The notes: generated from the sequence alone by a model not told the origin. DNA of 64,000 bases from Bacteroidales bacterium (GCA_003249255.1 QKJP01000029.1:30499-94498), one strand, 5' to 3'; counted from the stretch's first letter, positions 1 through 10,884 are shown. Program-made: numbers and translations.

Positions 1-407
1 TTTATTATTTCAGGCGTTATTCCAAGTTTTTCATTACCCAATACTAAAGCCATATTTTGAGGTAGGGGTTGGGCATATACACTGGTGGCTCCCTGGTGGG
101 TTTCTAATCCTATTAAGGAGTAATCTTTAGGGATGTGCATTTGAAATTCATCAACATTTGTCCAAACTATTTCTAGATGATTATAAGCTGCCCCTGCAGT
201 CTTTTTAACTTTAGTTGTTCGAAATTGTTGGTCAACTAAATTAATAATCTTCTTTGCCCCAATATTAGCTCCAAGGCGAACGATACTGCCAATGTTTTCC
301 GGTGTGTTAAAATGATCTGTGATAAGGATTGGTTTAAACTCTTCGGGTACAGGAGTTTGTTGGTGTTGCTCAAAGAATTGTTGGGAATGTGTATTGGGTT
401 TGTTCAT
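1..407 (-). CDS. SpoU/TrmH-family RNA 2'-O-methyltransferase (partial, C-terminus beyond window)
   Basis: The reverse strand is open from an ATG at 407 to the window edge (about 135 codons) and begins MNKPNTHSQQFFEQ. The stretch ITDHFNTPENIGSIVRLGAN matches SpoU motif 1 (N-x-G-x-x-x-R), and VLGNEKLGITPEII matches motif 2, which forms part of the knotted SAM-binding site. Family members methylate a ribose 2'-OH in tRNA or rRNA; the exact target cannot be told. Motif 3 lies beyond the window. The domain starts close to the N-terminus, as in short TrmH/TrmL-like enzymes. The fold call is firm, the substrate is open. Confidence 0.8.
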   Translation of the reverse strand, partial: MNKPNTHSQQFFEQHQQTPVPEEFKPILITDHFNTPENIGSIVRLGANIGAKKIINLVDQQFRTTKVKKTAGAAYNHLEIVWTNVDEFQMHIPKDYSLIGLETHQGATSVYAQPLPQNMALVLGNEKLGITPEII

Positions 408-450
408 TATTAACAGATCTGGAATTGGATATTGATGAGGTAATTTTGCT

Positions 451-541
451 TGCGCCCCTTCAGGGCTTGATTTGCAAATTGTTTTAACCTAGGGCTGCAC
501 CCTAGGCTATTGATGTCGCACCTTTGGTGCTTTTTTATAAG
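451..541. repeat. Intergenic palindromic repeat block
   Basis: This short gap holds three successive small inverted repeats: gcgccccttcagggcttgat, cctagggctgcaccctagg, and gcacctttggtgc followed by a T run. Similar CAGGG/CCCTA-rich hairpins recur near 14000, 19020, 42890 and 59090. The last hairpin plus T run may also terminate transcription. Confidence 0.45.
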
Positions 542-605
542 AACGGAAGTATGTATGACGTTGTTCAATATGATTTGTACATCATTAATAATTAACCATT
601 ATTCA

Positions 606-2018
606 TTATTCATTATTATTTAGAGTAAGCCCCATTTCTTTTCCAAGCTTCAGCATGTACTCAAAGGCCGGTTCATATTCATTCGGGATTTTTCCATCGA
701 GAATTGCATCTTTAATGGCTGTTTTAATATCACCAATGGCTTTGCAAGGATCAAGTTTAAATGTTTCAATGATTAATTCGCCGGAAATAGGAGGTTGGAA
801 GTTACGAACCCGGTCTTTTTCTTCTATCTCTTTCAGCTTTTGTCGAACTAATTTAAAGTTGCGCATGTAGCGTTTTACTTTATCTTCGTTTTTCGAAGTA
901 ATATCAGCTTCGCAAAGTGTCATTAAATCATCAATGTCGTCACCTGCTTCAAAGAGAAGACGGCGAACAGCAGAGTCTGTTACGATTTCCTGGCTGAGTA
1001 CAATTGGCCGCATGTGTAATCCAACCATTTTTTGAACGAATTTTAGTTTTTCATTCATCGGTAGTTTCATGCGTCGAAAAATACCCGGTATCATTTTCTC
1101 GCCAATAAAGTTGTGGTTGTGGAAAGTCCATCCTTGACCTTTTTCGAATTTCTTGGTGCGTGGCTTGGCAATGTCATGCAAAATGGCAGACCAACGAAGC
1201 CATAAATTATCGGTGTTGGGCACAATCCTGTCGAGTACTTCTAGGGTGTGGTAAAAATTGTCTTTGTGAGCACGACCGTTAACTTTATCCACACCTTTCA
1301 TTTCTTGTAATTCGGGGAAGATAATGTTTAGCAATCCTGTTTTATCCAATAGCTTAAAGCCAATGGATGGTTTTGCTGCCAGTACAATTTTATTTAGTTC
1401 GTCGGCAATGCGCTCTCCACTTACAATTTCGATGCGGTCTTTGTTGTTGATGATGCCTTCAAAAGTTTTTTCTTCAATTTTAAAACCTAGTTGAGTGGCA
1501 AAGCGTATTGCTCTCATCATTCGAAGTGGGTCATCAGAGAAAGTTACATCAGGATCCATAGGAGTGCGGATGGTCTGAGTTTCTAAATCTGCCATTCCAC
1601 CAAATGGATCGAGTAAATCACCAAAATTTTCTTTTTTCAAACTAAGAGCGAGTGCATTGATGGTAAAGTCGCGCCTGTTCTGGTCATCTTCTAAGGTGCC
1701 ATTTTCTACAATGGGTTTACGAGAATCACGTTGATACGATTCTTTTCGGGCACCAACAAATTCAACTTCCAAATCGCGGTAGCGTAACATGGCCGTGCCA
1801 AAGTTTTTAAAGACGTTTAATCTGAGGTTTCCTAATTTGATCGCCACCTTTTCGGCTAATTCAATGCCGCTTCCAATAACAACTACATCGATGTCTTTAG
1901 AAGGTCGTTTTAAAAACAAATCTCTTACAAATCCTCCAATCACGTAGGCTTCTAAATTATCTTCACTGCAAATGTCGCTAATGGTTTTAAAAACGATGTG
2001 GTCTAAATGTTTTTTCAT
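606..2018 (-). CDS. cca: CCA tRNA nucleotidyltransferase / poly(A) polymerase family protein with HD domain
   Basis: About 470 residues. The N-terminal class II nucleotidyltransferase head shows GGFVRD followed by DIDVVV, the metal-binding Asp pair, then [11 protein letters not shown] and the usual ERIADEL region. The C-terminal half carries an HD-type phosphohydrolase motif ([10 protein letters not shown], then [10 protein letters not shown]). Members add or repair the 3' CCA of tRNA; some relatives are poly(A) polymerases, so the symbol is by family. The longest frame begins at a TTG at 2051, but that codon lies inside a TAATTTTG promoter box, so the ATG at 2018 ([10 protein letters not shown]) is chosen. 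It stands alone, divergent from the thioredoxin genes. Confidence 0.88.
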   Translation of the reverse strand: MKKHLDHIVFKTISDICSEDNLEAYVIGGFVRDLFLKRPSKDIDVVVIGSGIELAEKVAIKLGNLRLNVFKNFGTAMLRYRDLEVEFVGARKESYQRDSRKPIVENGTLEDDQNRRDFTINALALSLKKENFGDLLDPFGGMADLETQTIRTPMDPDVTFSDDPLRMMRAIRFATQLGFKIEEKTFEGIINNKDRIEIVSGERIADELNKIVLAAKPSIGFKLLDKTGLLNIIFPELQEMKGVDKVNGRAHKDNFYHTLEVLDRIVPNTDNLWLRWSAILHDIAKPRTKKFEKGQGWTFHNHNFIGEKMIPGIFRRMKLPMNEKLKFVQKMVGLHMRPIVLSQEIVTDSAVRRLLFEAGDDIDDLMTLCEADITSKNEDKVKRYMRNFKLVRQKLKEIEEKDRVRNFQPPISGELIIETFKLDPCKAIGDIKTAIKDAILDGKIPNEYEPAFEYMLKLGKEMGLTLNNNE

Positions 2019-2048
2019 TCCCGTGTAAACTTCTGGTGTATTTTGCTG

Positions 2049-2056
2049 CAAAATTA
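2049..2056 (-). promoter_or_regulatory. Bacteroidota-type -7 box for the cca gene
   Basis: On the minus strand the octamer is TAATTTTG, a full match to TAnnTTTG. It ends about 30 bases before the chosen ATG at 2018 and overlaps the TTG that would otherwise start the ORF. No clear -33 element was identified. Confidence 0.45.
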
Positions 2057-2290
2057 GCTAAATTTTAATGTTTTGTCAGGTTAATCTGGCTTAAAGGCGT
2101 TAATGCTAAACATTGATTCTGTCAGTTTGTTTTAATTTTAGGATCTAAATAGCGAGAATTAACTGTCTAATTGGCAGTTTTTGTAAGAGAAATCATTTGG
2201 CACAAAAGTTGACATCTAAATATCTAAATATGTAACTTTAAGTTTATAGGATTGTATAACAGAGTATCAAACTCATAAAATAGAAAAACT

Positions 2291-2650
2291 ATGGTAGAGC
2301 ATTTAACGAACACCTCTTTCAAGGAAAAAGTGTTTAACTACGAAGCAAATAAGGAATGGAAATTTGAAGGTGATAAGCCTTGTATTATAGATTTTTATGC
2401 CGATTGGTGTGGGCCTTGTAAAATGGTAGCGCCTGTATTGGAAGAATTAGCCAAAGAGTACGCAGGCAAAATTGATATTTATAAAGTAGATACTGAAAAA
2501 GAACGTGAGCTATCTGGCGTATTTGGAATTCAGAGTATTCCTTCATTATTATTCGTACCTAAAGGTGCTCAGCCTCAAATGGCTCAAGGCGCATTACCAA
2601 AAGATTCATTTGAGCGTGCCTTTAAAGAAGTATTAGGGGTGGAGAAATAA
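2291..2650 (+). CDS. trxA: Thioredoxin (cytosolic)
   Basis: A 119-residue single-domain thioredoxin with the redox motif DFYADWCGPCKM and the cis-proline loop IQSIPSLLF. There is no signal peptide, so it should act in the cytoplasm as a dithiol reductant. The start ATG is preceded by an AT-rich leader. The next gene encodes a clearly similar protein with a lipoprotein signal, and both share an N-terminal extension ending VF(N/D)YE before the core. The pair looks like a duplication with a change of compartment. Confidence 0.93.
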   Translation: MVEHLTNTSFKEKVFNYEANKEWKFEGDKPCIIDFYADWCGPCKMVAPVLEELAKEYAGKIDIYKVDTEKERELSGVFGIQSIPSLLFVPKGAQPQMAQGALPKDSFERAFKEVLGVEK

Positions 2651-2860
2651 TGAATAATTTTGTATTAGGTATCTACACAATTGTTCTCTATTATTTATAC
2701 ATTATTCATTTTCTTTGTAAGGAATCACATCTTCTTGCGACAAAACAGTTAGAAAATGTATCTTTCATTTCTTTTTTTCGTTATGGAAGTCAGAAGGGGA
2801 AAGATTTTTTGTTAGAGTGGAAACATTCAATATTTTTGTTGGATTCAAATCAGATTAAAA

Positions 2861-3343
2861 ATGAAGAAATTACTTATAGTATTAGGATTTGCAGGATTCT
2901 TTTTTTCAACTGTTTCTTGTGCAAATAATGGTGAAGCGAAAGCGGTTGAGGAAAATTCAGCCGCAGTTGAAGCTAACCCGGAAGGCGTGATACACCTTAC
3001 AAAAGAAACCTTCAAGCAACAGGTTTTTGATTACGAAAAAAATCAACAATGGGCTTATGCCGGAAAAGTTCCTGCTATTTTAGATTTTTATGCCGATTGG
3101 TGCGGGCCATGTAAAATGTTGTCGCCGGTATTAGAAAAAATGCAAAAGGAGTATGGTGGTAAAATTCAGGTGTTTAAAGTAAATACAGATAAGGAAAAAG
3201 AATTAGCGGCTACTTTTGGGATTCGCAGTTTGCCAACCGTTGTATTTATTCCGGTAGACGGTGAACCGCAAGCTGTTATGGGCTTCAGACCTCAGGAGGA
3301 AATGGAAAAAATGGTGACAGAAGTGCTTAAGGTTCAGAAGTAA
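2861..3343 (+). CDS. Thioredoxin-like lipoprotein (periplasmic face)
   Basis: 160 residues. An N-terminal hydrophobic segment ends in a lipobox (FSTVSC, Cys20), then a charged linker and a thioredoxin domain with DFYADWCGPCKM and the cis-Pro loop IRSLPTVVF. It probably sits in the envelope as an anchored disulfide reductant or isomerase. Its sequence follows the upstream thioredoxin almost block by block. The 210 bases between them are AT-rich and hold no convincing gene; a frame from 2650 overlaps this gene and looks spurious. Confidence 0.9.
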   Translation: MKKLLIVLGFAGFFFSTVSCANNGEAKAVEENSAAVEANPEGVIHLTKETFKQQVFDYEKNQQWAYAGKVPAILDFYADWCGPCKMLSPVLEKMQKEYGGKIQVFKVNTDKEKELAATFGIRSLPTVVFIPVDGEPQAVMGFRPQEEMEKMVTEVLKVQK

Positions 3344-3358
3344 ATAGATAATATCATT

Positions 3359-3682
3359 ATGACACCTGATAAGATTAAAATATTAAAAGATTTAAAGCGA
3401 GATTTGCAAAATAACCTGCATGGTAATATAAAGGAGCTTGTGTTGTTTGGGTCTCAATTAAAGGATGAAACAACTTTTGAATCAGATTATGATGTTTTGA
3501 TCATTGTGAAGGGTGAAAAAGATTGGAAATTAGAACGTGAAATATCAGATGTTTGCTATGGTATTGATCTAAGGTATAATATAATTACAGATGCTCATGT
3601 TCTTGCAGAATCTGAATTGGAATCTCCAAGAGGACAGCAGCCTGTGTTTGTTAATGCCATTAAGCAGGGTTATCACGTATGA
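3359..3682 (+). CDS. mntA: MNT-type nucleotidyltransferase (antitoxin of MNT-HEPN pair)
   Basis: 107 residues of the minimal nucleotidyltransferase family. The motif is LVLFGSQLKDETTFESDYDV, i.e. GSxxx..SDxD with the catalytic acidic pair. In MNT-HEPN (type VII-like) systems this protein AMPylates and neutralises the HEPN toxin encoded next to it. The stop overlaps the start of the HEPN gene by ATGA (3679-3682), a classic translationally coupled arrangement. The antitoxin frame is intact although the partner is broken. It follows the lipoprotein thioredoxin by 15 bases. Confidence 0.8.
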   Translation: MTPDKIKILKDLKRDLQNNLHGNIKELVLFGSQLKDETTFESDYDVLIIVKGEKDWKLEREISDVCYGIDLRYNIITDAHVLAESELESPRGQQPVFVNAIKQGYHV

Positions 3683-4142
3683 TAAACGAACAGGATCGAA
3701 CATCATTAATTGAATATCGTTTTGTACAGGCCAAAGAAACTATTGATTTGGTGAGGTTTTTAATCGAGTCGGGACGATTTGCTGTAGCTGTAAATCGCAT
3801 TTATTATGGAATGTATTATGCAGTTACTTCGTTGCGATAAAAAATCGATTTGAAACATCTAAGCATGCACAACTTATTGGATGGTTTAATAAGGAGTTTA
3901 TAGCAAAGGGTATCGTTGAAGTTCGATATGGAAAGATGTTACGAAATGCTTTTCAGATTAGAACTAAGGGAGATTATGATGCCTTTGTGGAGTTTAAATG
4001 TGATGAAGTTGAATTGATGTTTCAAGAAATGATATTGTTTATTGATGAGATAGGAGAAATCTTAAAAAATAATTTTGCTCAAAACACAAGCCGAAGATCA
4101 ATTCTTCGGCTTTTTTATTTCTCTTTTCCGATTTTCCGTTAA
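3679..4142 (+). pseudogene. hepT: HEPN-domain toxin, frameshifted just before its catalytic motif
   Basis: The frame starting at 3679 (MINEQDRTSLIEYRF) runs 53 codons through the typical AVNRIYYGMYYAVTSL helix and stops at TAA 3838-3840. Restoring one base (TTG-CGA read as TTG-GCG-A) continues into AIKNRFETSKHAQLIGWF and onward to the stop at 4142, about 154 residues. The restored stretch contains R-x5-H (R57 and H63 in the repaired reading), the HEPN RNase signature, so the break lies immediately upstream of the catalytic residues. The C-terminus reads through a terminator hairpin, so the ancestral stop may have been earlier. A sequencing error is the main alternative to a genuine pseudogene. 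Confidence 0.72.
4088..4116 (+). terminator. Rho-independent terminator after the MNT-HEPN pair
   Basis: A 10-bp stem, AAGCCGAAGA paired with TCTTCGGCTT, with a 5-base loop is followed by a T run. It separates the toxin-antitoxin unit from the thiamin operon leader. Confidence 0.75.
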
Positions 4143-4147
4143 CTTTG
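4140..4147 (+). promoter_or_regulatory. -7 promoter box of the thiamin operon
   Basis: TAACTTTG matches the Bacteroidota TAnnTTTG box and lies just upstream of the TPP aptamer, so the transcript would begin only a few bases before the riboswitch. Confidence 0.6.
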
Positions 4148-4160
4148 ACATGGAAAAATT

Positions 4161-4236
4161 TTGGGGGTGCCTAAAACATACAGGCTGAGATCATACCCTT
4201 TGAACCTGAAACAGGTAATGCTGCACAGGGAAGAAG
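4161..4236 (+). promoter_or_regulatory. TPP riboswitch (THI box)
   Basis: The block has the hallmark aptamer segments in order: GGGGGTGCC, then CAGGCTGAGA, ATACCCTTTGAACCTGA, CAGGTAATGCTG and CACAGGGAAG. These form the P2-P5 elements that bind thiamin pyrophosphate. It sits about 50 bases before thiS and should repress the downstream genes when thiamin pyrophosphate is abundant. No strong terminator hairpin is obvious after it, so control at translation initiation is possible. Confidence 0.95.
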
Positions 4237-4288
4237 TTTGATGGAATAACTGCCTCTTTTTATTTTGTAACACTCAAAGAGTAATATT

Positions 4289-4492
4289 ATGGTCGTATTT
4301 GTTAACGGACAGGAAGAGTCTGTTGAAGTAAATGCAAACATCCAGACTTTGTTGGCTAAAATTGGTCAGGAGGGAAAAGGAGGAATTGCTGTAGCTATTA
4401 ATGAAGTTGTAGTGCCAAAAGGAGAGTGGGGTTCTGCTCAACTTCAAGAAAATGATAAAGTGTTAATCATTAAAGCCAGCCAGGGTGGTTGA
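4289..4492 (+). CDS. thiS: Sulfur carrier protein ThiS
   Basis: 67 residues with a ubiquitin-like fold pattern, ending in the diagnostic Gly-Gly (ASQGG). The C-terminal glycine is adenylylated and then converted to a thiocarboxylate that donates sulfur to the thiazole ring made by ThiG. It is the first gene behind the TPP riboswitch. The adenylylating partner ThiF is not found anywhere in this window. Confidence 0.93.
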   Translation: MVVFVNGQEESVEVNANIQTLLAKIGQEGKGGIAVAINEVVVPKGEWGSAQLQENDKVLIIKASQGG

Positions 4493-4499
4493 TAATTAA

Positions 4500-6359
<1,860 letters not shown>

Positions 6360-6420
6360 TGATGTGTAAATGAATCAATGTGCAAATGTGCTGATGATAG
6401 AGCTTAATGCTGTGGACTTC

Positions 6421-6438
6421 CCACGATAATTATCGTGG
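6421..6438. repeat. Perfect 18-bp palindrome in the thiC-thiE gap
   Basis: CCACGATAATTATCGTGG is fully self-complementary. The same gap also holds an aatgtgcaaatgtgctgatg low-complexity string. A related palindrome lies between thiG and thiH, and a half-like copy (cgaattatcgtgg) near 35168. Function is unknown; it could form a hairpin in the operon mRNA. Confidence 0.5.
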
Positions 6439-6527
6439 CTGAGGTTTTCAGATTTTAATGATTTATCAAGAAAAACAAAATAGAGCCTGAGATTTTAGCT
6501 ATTTTTAATAGAACAAAAATATACTTT

Positions 6528-7133
6528 ATGAAACCAGTTGTTATTTGCCATCCGGAACGTCCAAGGAAAGAATTGGAAGCTGTTAATGCATTATTTGCAG
6601 CAGGTTTAGAGATTTTTCATCTACGTAAACCGGGTTGGACAGAGGAAGAACTTAGAGCGTGGATTGAGGGTGTGGATACTCAGTATCGAAACCGTCTTAT
6701 GGTTCACAGTCATTTAGGTTTGGCCGAAGAGTTGAATTTAAGAGGGGTTCATTTTACGACTTATAACCGTCATTTAATGGAAGATTATCTCAAAACAAGT
6801 GTGCCTAAAAGTATTGCGGTTCATTCCATGGAAGAATTAACTTATTTGGATGATGCTTTTTCCTATGCTTTTTTAAGTCCTGTTTTTGAAAGTATTTCAA
6901 AAGCCGGTTATGGTCCTCAGATTGATCACGGCGAATTAAAAGAGTTTTTAAAGACTTTTAATAAACTTCAGGTTTTAGCTTTAGGTGGAATTGATGGAGA
7001 TAACATTGATATAGCCAAAGACTTAGGTTTTGATAGCGTGGCTTTGCATGGTGCACTTTGGGTACAATTTGCAAAGGATGCTAAAGTTGATGCCTTGGTA
7101 ACAAAGTACAAGTCCATCGCCGAAAAATGGTAA
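6528..7133 (+). CDS. ThiE/TenI-like protein (first of two)
   Basis: 201 residues with the TIM-barrel pattern of the thiamin phosphate synthase/TenI family: FHLRKPGWTEEEL, VHFTTYNR, a YAFLSPVFESISKAGYG loop and ALGGIDGDN. It has HLRKP where the second copy at 8027 has the more typical VQLRMK. In Bacteroidota such divergent copies stand beside a canonical ThiE. It may act as a TenI-type thiazole tautomerase or a second synthase; sequence alone does not decide. It lies 7 bases before thiD. Confidence 0.78.
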   Translation: MKPVVICHPERPRKELEAVNALFAAGLEIFHLRKPGWTEEELRAWIEGVDTQYRNRLMVHSHLGLAEELNLRGVHFTTYNRHLMEDYLKTSVPKSIAVHSMEELTYLDDAFSYAFLSPVFESISKAGYGPQIDHGELKEFLKTFNKLQVLALGGIDGDNIDIAKDLGFDSVALHGALWVQFAKDAKVDALVTKYKSIAEKW

Positions 7134-7140
7134 TGAAGAA

Positions 7141-7887
7141 ATGAATCAAATACCTTATGTATTGTCAATTGCCGGTTTTGATCCCTCGGGAGGTGCCGGT
7201 GTTTTAGCAGATGTTAAGACCTTTGAAGCCCATAAGGTGTTTGGTTTAGGCGTGGTGAGTGCATTAACCTATCAGCATGAATCTCATTTTGCAAGTGTGA
7301 ATTGGGTTGCTTTTGATGAGATCGCAAAGCAGATTGAAGTACTGGCTCAAAAATATCGCATTGGTTTTGTAAAGATCGGTCTTATCGAATCGGGTGAATG
7401 TTTACAGCAATTGGTAAACTTGTTAAAATCTTTTTGGCCGGATTGCTTTATTATTTGGGATCCGATCTTAAAAGCTTCTTCCGGATTTGATTTTCACGAA
7501 TCAGCTGGTTTGGAAATTGCACAGTTGGTGAAAGGGAAGATTAACCTGATAACGCCTAATATACCGGAATACGAGTTTTTATTTGGAACAGAACAGGCAC
7601 AAGCGATTGTCAATGATTTAGAATGTGCAATTCTTGTTAAAGGCGGTCATTCTGATAAGGATGTGGTTTGTGATCAGCTTTATCAAATGAACAAAGATTG
7701 TGTTTCTGTTGTAAGTAAAAAGGTAGAAGGCGATTGGCAAAAGCACGGAACCGGTTGTGTGTTGTCCGCGGCTATCTGTGCACACCTCGCCAACGGCTAT
7801 GACTTAAAAAAAGCTTGTACCAATGCTCATTTTTACGTTAAAAAGTTCATTGCCTCACATGAAAGTCTGTTAGGGTTTCATGGATAA
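7141..7887 (+). CDS. thiD: Hydroxymethylpyrimidine (phosphate) kinase ThiD
   Basis: 248 residues of the ribokinase-like fold. The N-terminus SIAGFDPSGGAGVLADVKTF is diagnostic, and the anion-hole/catalytic region HGTGCVLSAAI is present near residue 205. ThiD phosphorylates HMP-P to HMP-PP, one of the two substrates of ThiE. It is 7 bases downstream of the first ThiE-like gene and clearly co-transcribed. Confidence 0.93.
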   Translation: MNQIPYVLSIAGFDPSGGAGVLADVKTFEAHKVFGLGVVSALTYQHESHFASVNWVAFDEIAKQIEVLAQKYRIGFVKIGLIESGECLQQLVNLLKSFWPDCFIIWDPILKASSGFDFHESAGLEIAQLVKGKINLITPNIPEYEFLFGTEQAQAIVNDLECAILVKGGHSDKDVVCDQLYQMNKDCVSVVSKKVEGDWQKHGTGCVLSAAICAHLANGYDLKKACTNAHFYVKKFIASHESLLGFHG

Positions 7888-8026
7888 GCATAATAACAGG
7901 ATGGAAATTATTGATGTGCTAATTTGCTAATGTGACAATGTACTAATTAGGGAATTTGGAAATTGAGTTTTGATACTTGATACCTGCCTCACCAGTCAGG
8001 CAGGCTCACATCTTAATACTACTAAA

Positions 8027-8695
8027 ATGAATAAAGATATCGCACGCTTACAGTTTATCACTTCACCGGAAACGAAGTTGAGCTACCAAGAACAAATTCG
8101 TTTGTTTACTTTGGGTGGTGGTAACTGGGTGCAACTTAGAATGAAAGATGAAACTCCTGAAGAGATCGAAAAGGAAGCGATTCGATGCTTTTCTTACTGT
8201 ATGGATAATGGAGTGAAGTTTATTTTAAATGATCACGTTGAGATTGCCGCCAGGATTGGTGCAGACGGTGTGCATTTAGGAAAAAATGATATGGCCCCAT
8301 CAAAAGCCCGCCAGATCTTAGGCGAGCAAACCATTATTGGTGGTACTGCAAATACCTTTGAAGACATCAAACGTTTGGTTGCCGAAGGTGTTGATTACAT
8401 TGGTTTAGGGCCATTCCGTTTTACATCTACCAAAAAGAACCTGAGTCCGATATTAGGCCTTGAGGGTTATGAAAAGATATTTGCTCAATGTAAAGAAGCC
8501 GGGATTAATATCCCCATTATTGCCATTGGCGGATTAACCGAAGATGATTTTAAGGGCTTATTTGATACCGGAGTGCATGGTGTGGCTTTAAGTTCAAACA
8601 TCACAGAAAGTGATCAGCCCGGCGCTAAAACATTGGAGTTGTTAACTGAAATTGGGAAGTTGACTTCGATGCAGTATAATCAGAAAATAAAATAA
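8027..8695 (+). CDS. thiE: Thiamin phosphate synthase ThiE
   Basis: About 222 residues with the canonical motifs WVQLRMKDETPEEI, FILNDHVEIAARIGADGVHL and IIGGTANT, and the phosphate loop AIGGLTEDD. It joins HMP-PP to the thiazole phosphate. The longest frame starts at 7970, but its first 19 codons read through a repeat containing the hairpin cctgcctcaccagtcaggcagg, so the ATG at 8027 (MNKDIARLQF) is chosen. Confidence 0.92.
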   Translation: MNKDIARLQFITSPETKLSYQEQIRLFTLGGGNWVQLRMKDETPEEIEKEAIRCFSYCMDNGVKFILNDHVEIAARIGADGVHLGKNDMAPSKARQILGEQTIIGGTANTFEDIKRLVAEGVDYIGLGPFRFTSTKKNLSPILGLEGYEKIFAQCKEAGINIPIIAIGGLTEDDFKGLFDTGVHGVALSSNITESDQPGAKTLELLTEIGKLTSMQYNQKIK

Positions 8696-8774
8696 ATTAT
8701 TAATGATTAATGATGAATTATAAATGCAGGGTAATCACCTCATTAATAACTAATCATTAACAATTAAACATTAT

Positions 8775-9548
8775 ATGAGCGTATTAAATTTAGGCGATCG
8801 TGAGTTTAAATCACGTTTGTTTACCGGAACAGGGAAATTTGCTTCCAATCAATTGATGGAAGATGCGATTTTGGCAAGTGAGTCGGAGTTAGTGACGGTA
8901 GCCTTACGTCGTGTTGATTTAAAGAGTAATGTAGATGATATTCTTAAACATTTAAATCATCCGCATATTCAGTTATTGCCCAATACCAGTGGGGTACGTA
9001 ATGCGAAAGAGGCGGTTTTTGCGGCTCAGTTAGCGCGTGAAGCTTTGCAAACAAATTGGTTGAAATTAGAGATTCATCCGGACCCAAAATATTTATTACC
9101 TGATCCAGTAGAGACATTAAAAGCTGCTGAAGAATTAGTGAAGCTTGGTTTTATTGTGTTGCCTTACATCCAGGCTGATCCTGTATTGTGTAAGCGTTTA
9201 GAAGAAGTTGGTACAGCCGCAGTTATGCCACTTGGAGCGCCTATTGGATCCAATCAAGGTTTGCAAACTAAAGAAATGTTGCGCATTATCATCGAACAAA
9301 GTAACGTGCCTGTTGTGGTAGATGCCGGTATTGGTGCACCATCTCATGCCGCTGATGCTATGGAAATGGGAGCCGATGCAGTATTGGTAAATACGGCCAT
9401 TGCTGTTTCTCCTAATCCGGTTGAGATGGGACGAGCTTTTAAAATGGCTGTTGAGGCCGGACGAATGGCTCATGAAGCTCAATTGGCTCAAACTGGAACG
9501 GTAGCCGAAGCAAGTAGTCCTTTGACGGCGTTTTTGGATGAGCTTTAG
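8775..9548 (+). CDS. thiG: Thiazole synthase ThiG
   Basis: 257 residues, standard length. ThiG forms the thiazole phosphate ring from DXP, dehydroglycine and the ThiS thiocarboxylate. The start [12 protein letters not shown], the region [43 protein letters not shown] and the ending VAEASSPL are all strongly conserved in the family. It precedes thiH, which supplies dehydroglycine. Confidence 0.95.
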   Translation: MSVLNLGDREFKSRLFTGTGKFASNQLMEDAILASESELVTVALRRVDLKSNVDDILKHLNHPHIQLLPNTSGVRNAKEAVFAAQLAREALQTNWLKLEIHPDPKYLLPDPVETLKAAEELVKLGFIVLPYIQADPVLCKRLEEVGTAAVMPLGAPIGSNQGLQTKEMLRIIIEQSNVPVVVDAGIGAPSHAADAMEMGADAVLVNTAIAVSPNPVEMGRAFKMAVEAGRMAHEAQLAQTGTVAEASSPLTAFLDEL

Positions 9549-9655
9549 AGTCCGAAGCCCGAAGTCCGGAGTCCGAAAGTACAAGACTTTTAAACTCCGA
9601 ACCCCGAACTCCGAACTAAAATCTATTGTCTAACCCCGATAGCTATCGGGACTAA
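9549..9655 (+). repeat. Low-complexity TCCGAA repeat and CCCGATAGCTATCGGG palindrome
   Basis: The thiG-thiH gap starts with repeated (a)gtccgaagcccgaagtccgg units and continues as ccgaaccccgaactccgaac, giving an irregular 7-9 base periodicity. A perfect 16-bp palindrome follows at 9635-9650. No gene is evident. Confidence 0.55.
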
Positions 9656-9665
9656 TGTCTAAATA

Positions 9666-10775
9666 ATGACCTTCGAATCAAAGCATTCTTCCTATAACTG
9701 GGATGAAGTAAAAGAATCAATTTACAACAAAACGGCTGCTGATGTAGAACGTGCTTTGTTGGCAACACGAGCTAATCTGGAAGATTTTAAAGCTTTGATT
9801 TCGCCTGCTGCCCAGCCATATTTGGAGCAGATGGCTGCTAAGAGTCGTGCATTGACTTTAAAGCGTTTTGGAAAGGTGATGCAGATGTACATTCCATTAT
9901 ATCTTTCTAACGCTTGTGCTAATGCTTGTGTTTATTGTGGGTTTAATCACAGCAACGATATTCAGCGGATAACTTTAACTCTGGATCAGGTAAAGCAAGA
10001 AATAGCAGTTATTAAAAGCATGGGTTTTGATCACTTGCTTTTAGTAACGGGTGAGCATCCTAAAGATTGTGGCTTTTCTTATTTAAAAGATGTGATAGAA
10101 TTGGTTAAACCTCATTTCTCACAGGTGTCTATCGAGGTGCAACCCATGAAGACGGAAGAGTATAAGGAGTTAGTAGATGCTGGTTTGAATACGGTTTATA
10201 TCTATCAGGAAACTTATCACAAAGAGCGTTATGCGGTTTATCATCCGGCCGGGAAGAAATCTAATTTTTCATTTCGCTTAGAAACCCCTGATCGCTTAGG
10301 TGAAGCTGGCGTGCATAAAGTTGGCTTGGGGTGTTTGCTTGGTCTGGAAGACTGGCGCACTGATTCTTTTTTTACTGCAGCTCATTTAGACTATTTAGAA
10401 AAAAACTATTGGCGTACGCGCTATTCCATATCATTCCCGCGATTAAGGCCTCATGCTGGTTCTTTTGAGCCTAACTCACCGGCATCAGATCGTGATTTGG
10501 CTCAATTGATCATGGCTTACCGTATTTTTAATCCGGATGTTGATTTGTCGCTATCCACTCGCGAAAGCGTGAAGTTTAGAGATAATATGATGCAATTGGG
10601 CATAACGGCCATGAGTGCAGGTTCAAAAACCGAACCGGGTGGTTATGCAGTTTACAATAAAGCCTTGGAGCAGTTTAAAGTGGCTGACGATCGTTCACCG
10701 GAAGTAGTCTGCGACATGATCAAAGCAAAAGGTTACGAACCGGTTTGGAAAGACTGGGACGATTGTTTGCAGTAG
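9666..10775 (+). CDS. thiH: 2-iminoacetate (dehydroglycine) synthase ThiH
   Basis: 369 residues, radical SAM. The cluster motif CANACVYCGF (C-x3-C-x2-C) is at about residues 83-90, followed by a BATS-type C-terminal domain. ThiH cleaves tyrosine to p-cresol and dehydroglycine, which ThiG uses for the thiazole; it implies an anaerobic-style pathway rather than glycine oxidase ThiO. It is the last gene of the operon and is followed by a strong terminator. Confidence 0.95.
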   Translation: MTFESKHSSYNWDEVKESIYNKTAADVERALLATRANLEDFKALISPAAQPYLEQMAAKSRALTLKRFGKVMQMYIPLYLSNACANACVYCGFNHSNDIQRITLTLDQVKQEIAVIKSMGFDHLLLVTGEHPKDCGFSYLKDVIELVKPHFSQVSIEVQPMKTEEYKELVDAGLNTVYIYQETYHKERYAVYHPAGKKSNFSFRLETPDRLGEAGVHKVGLGCLLGLEDWRTDSFFTAAHLDYLEKNYWRTRYSISFPRLRPHAGSFEPNSPASDRDLAQLIMAYRIFNPDVDLSLSTRESVKFRDNMMQLGITAMSAGSKTEPGGYAVYNKALEQFKVADDRSPEVVCDMIKAKGYEPVWKDWDDCLQ

Positions 10776-10884
10776 GTGCTAGAATATAGATAGTGAACGT
10801 TGACCTTAGATGATTTGCAAGGTGTTTATGTTTAACTATGGAAGGCACGGGGAATCACGGAAAAGTAAATAATGATAAACTAAG

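Noticed and set aside
2650..2928. Open frame between the two thioredoxin genes
   Set aside because: It overlaps the signal peptide of the lipoprotein thioredoxin, is AT-rich low-complexity and has no recognisable protein features.
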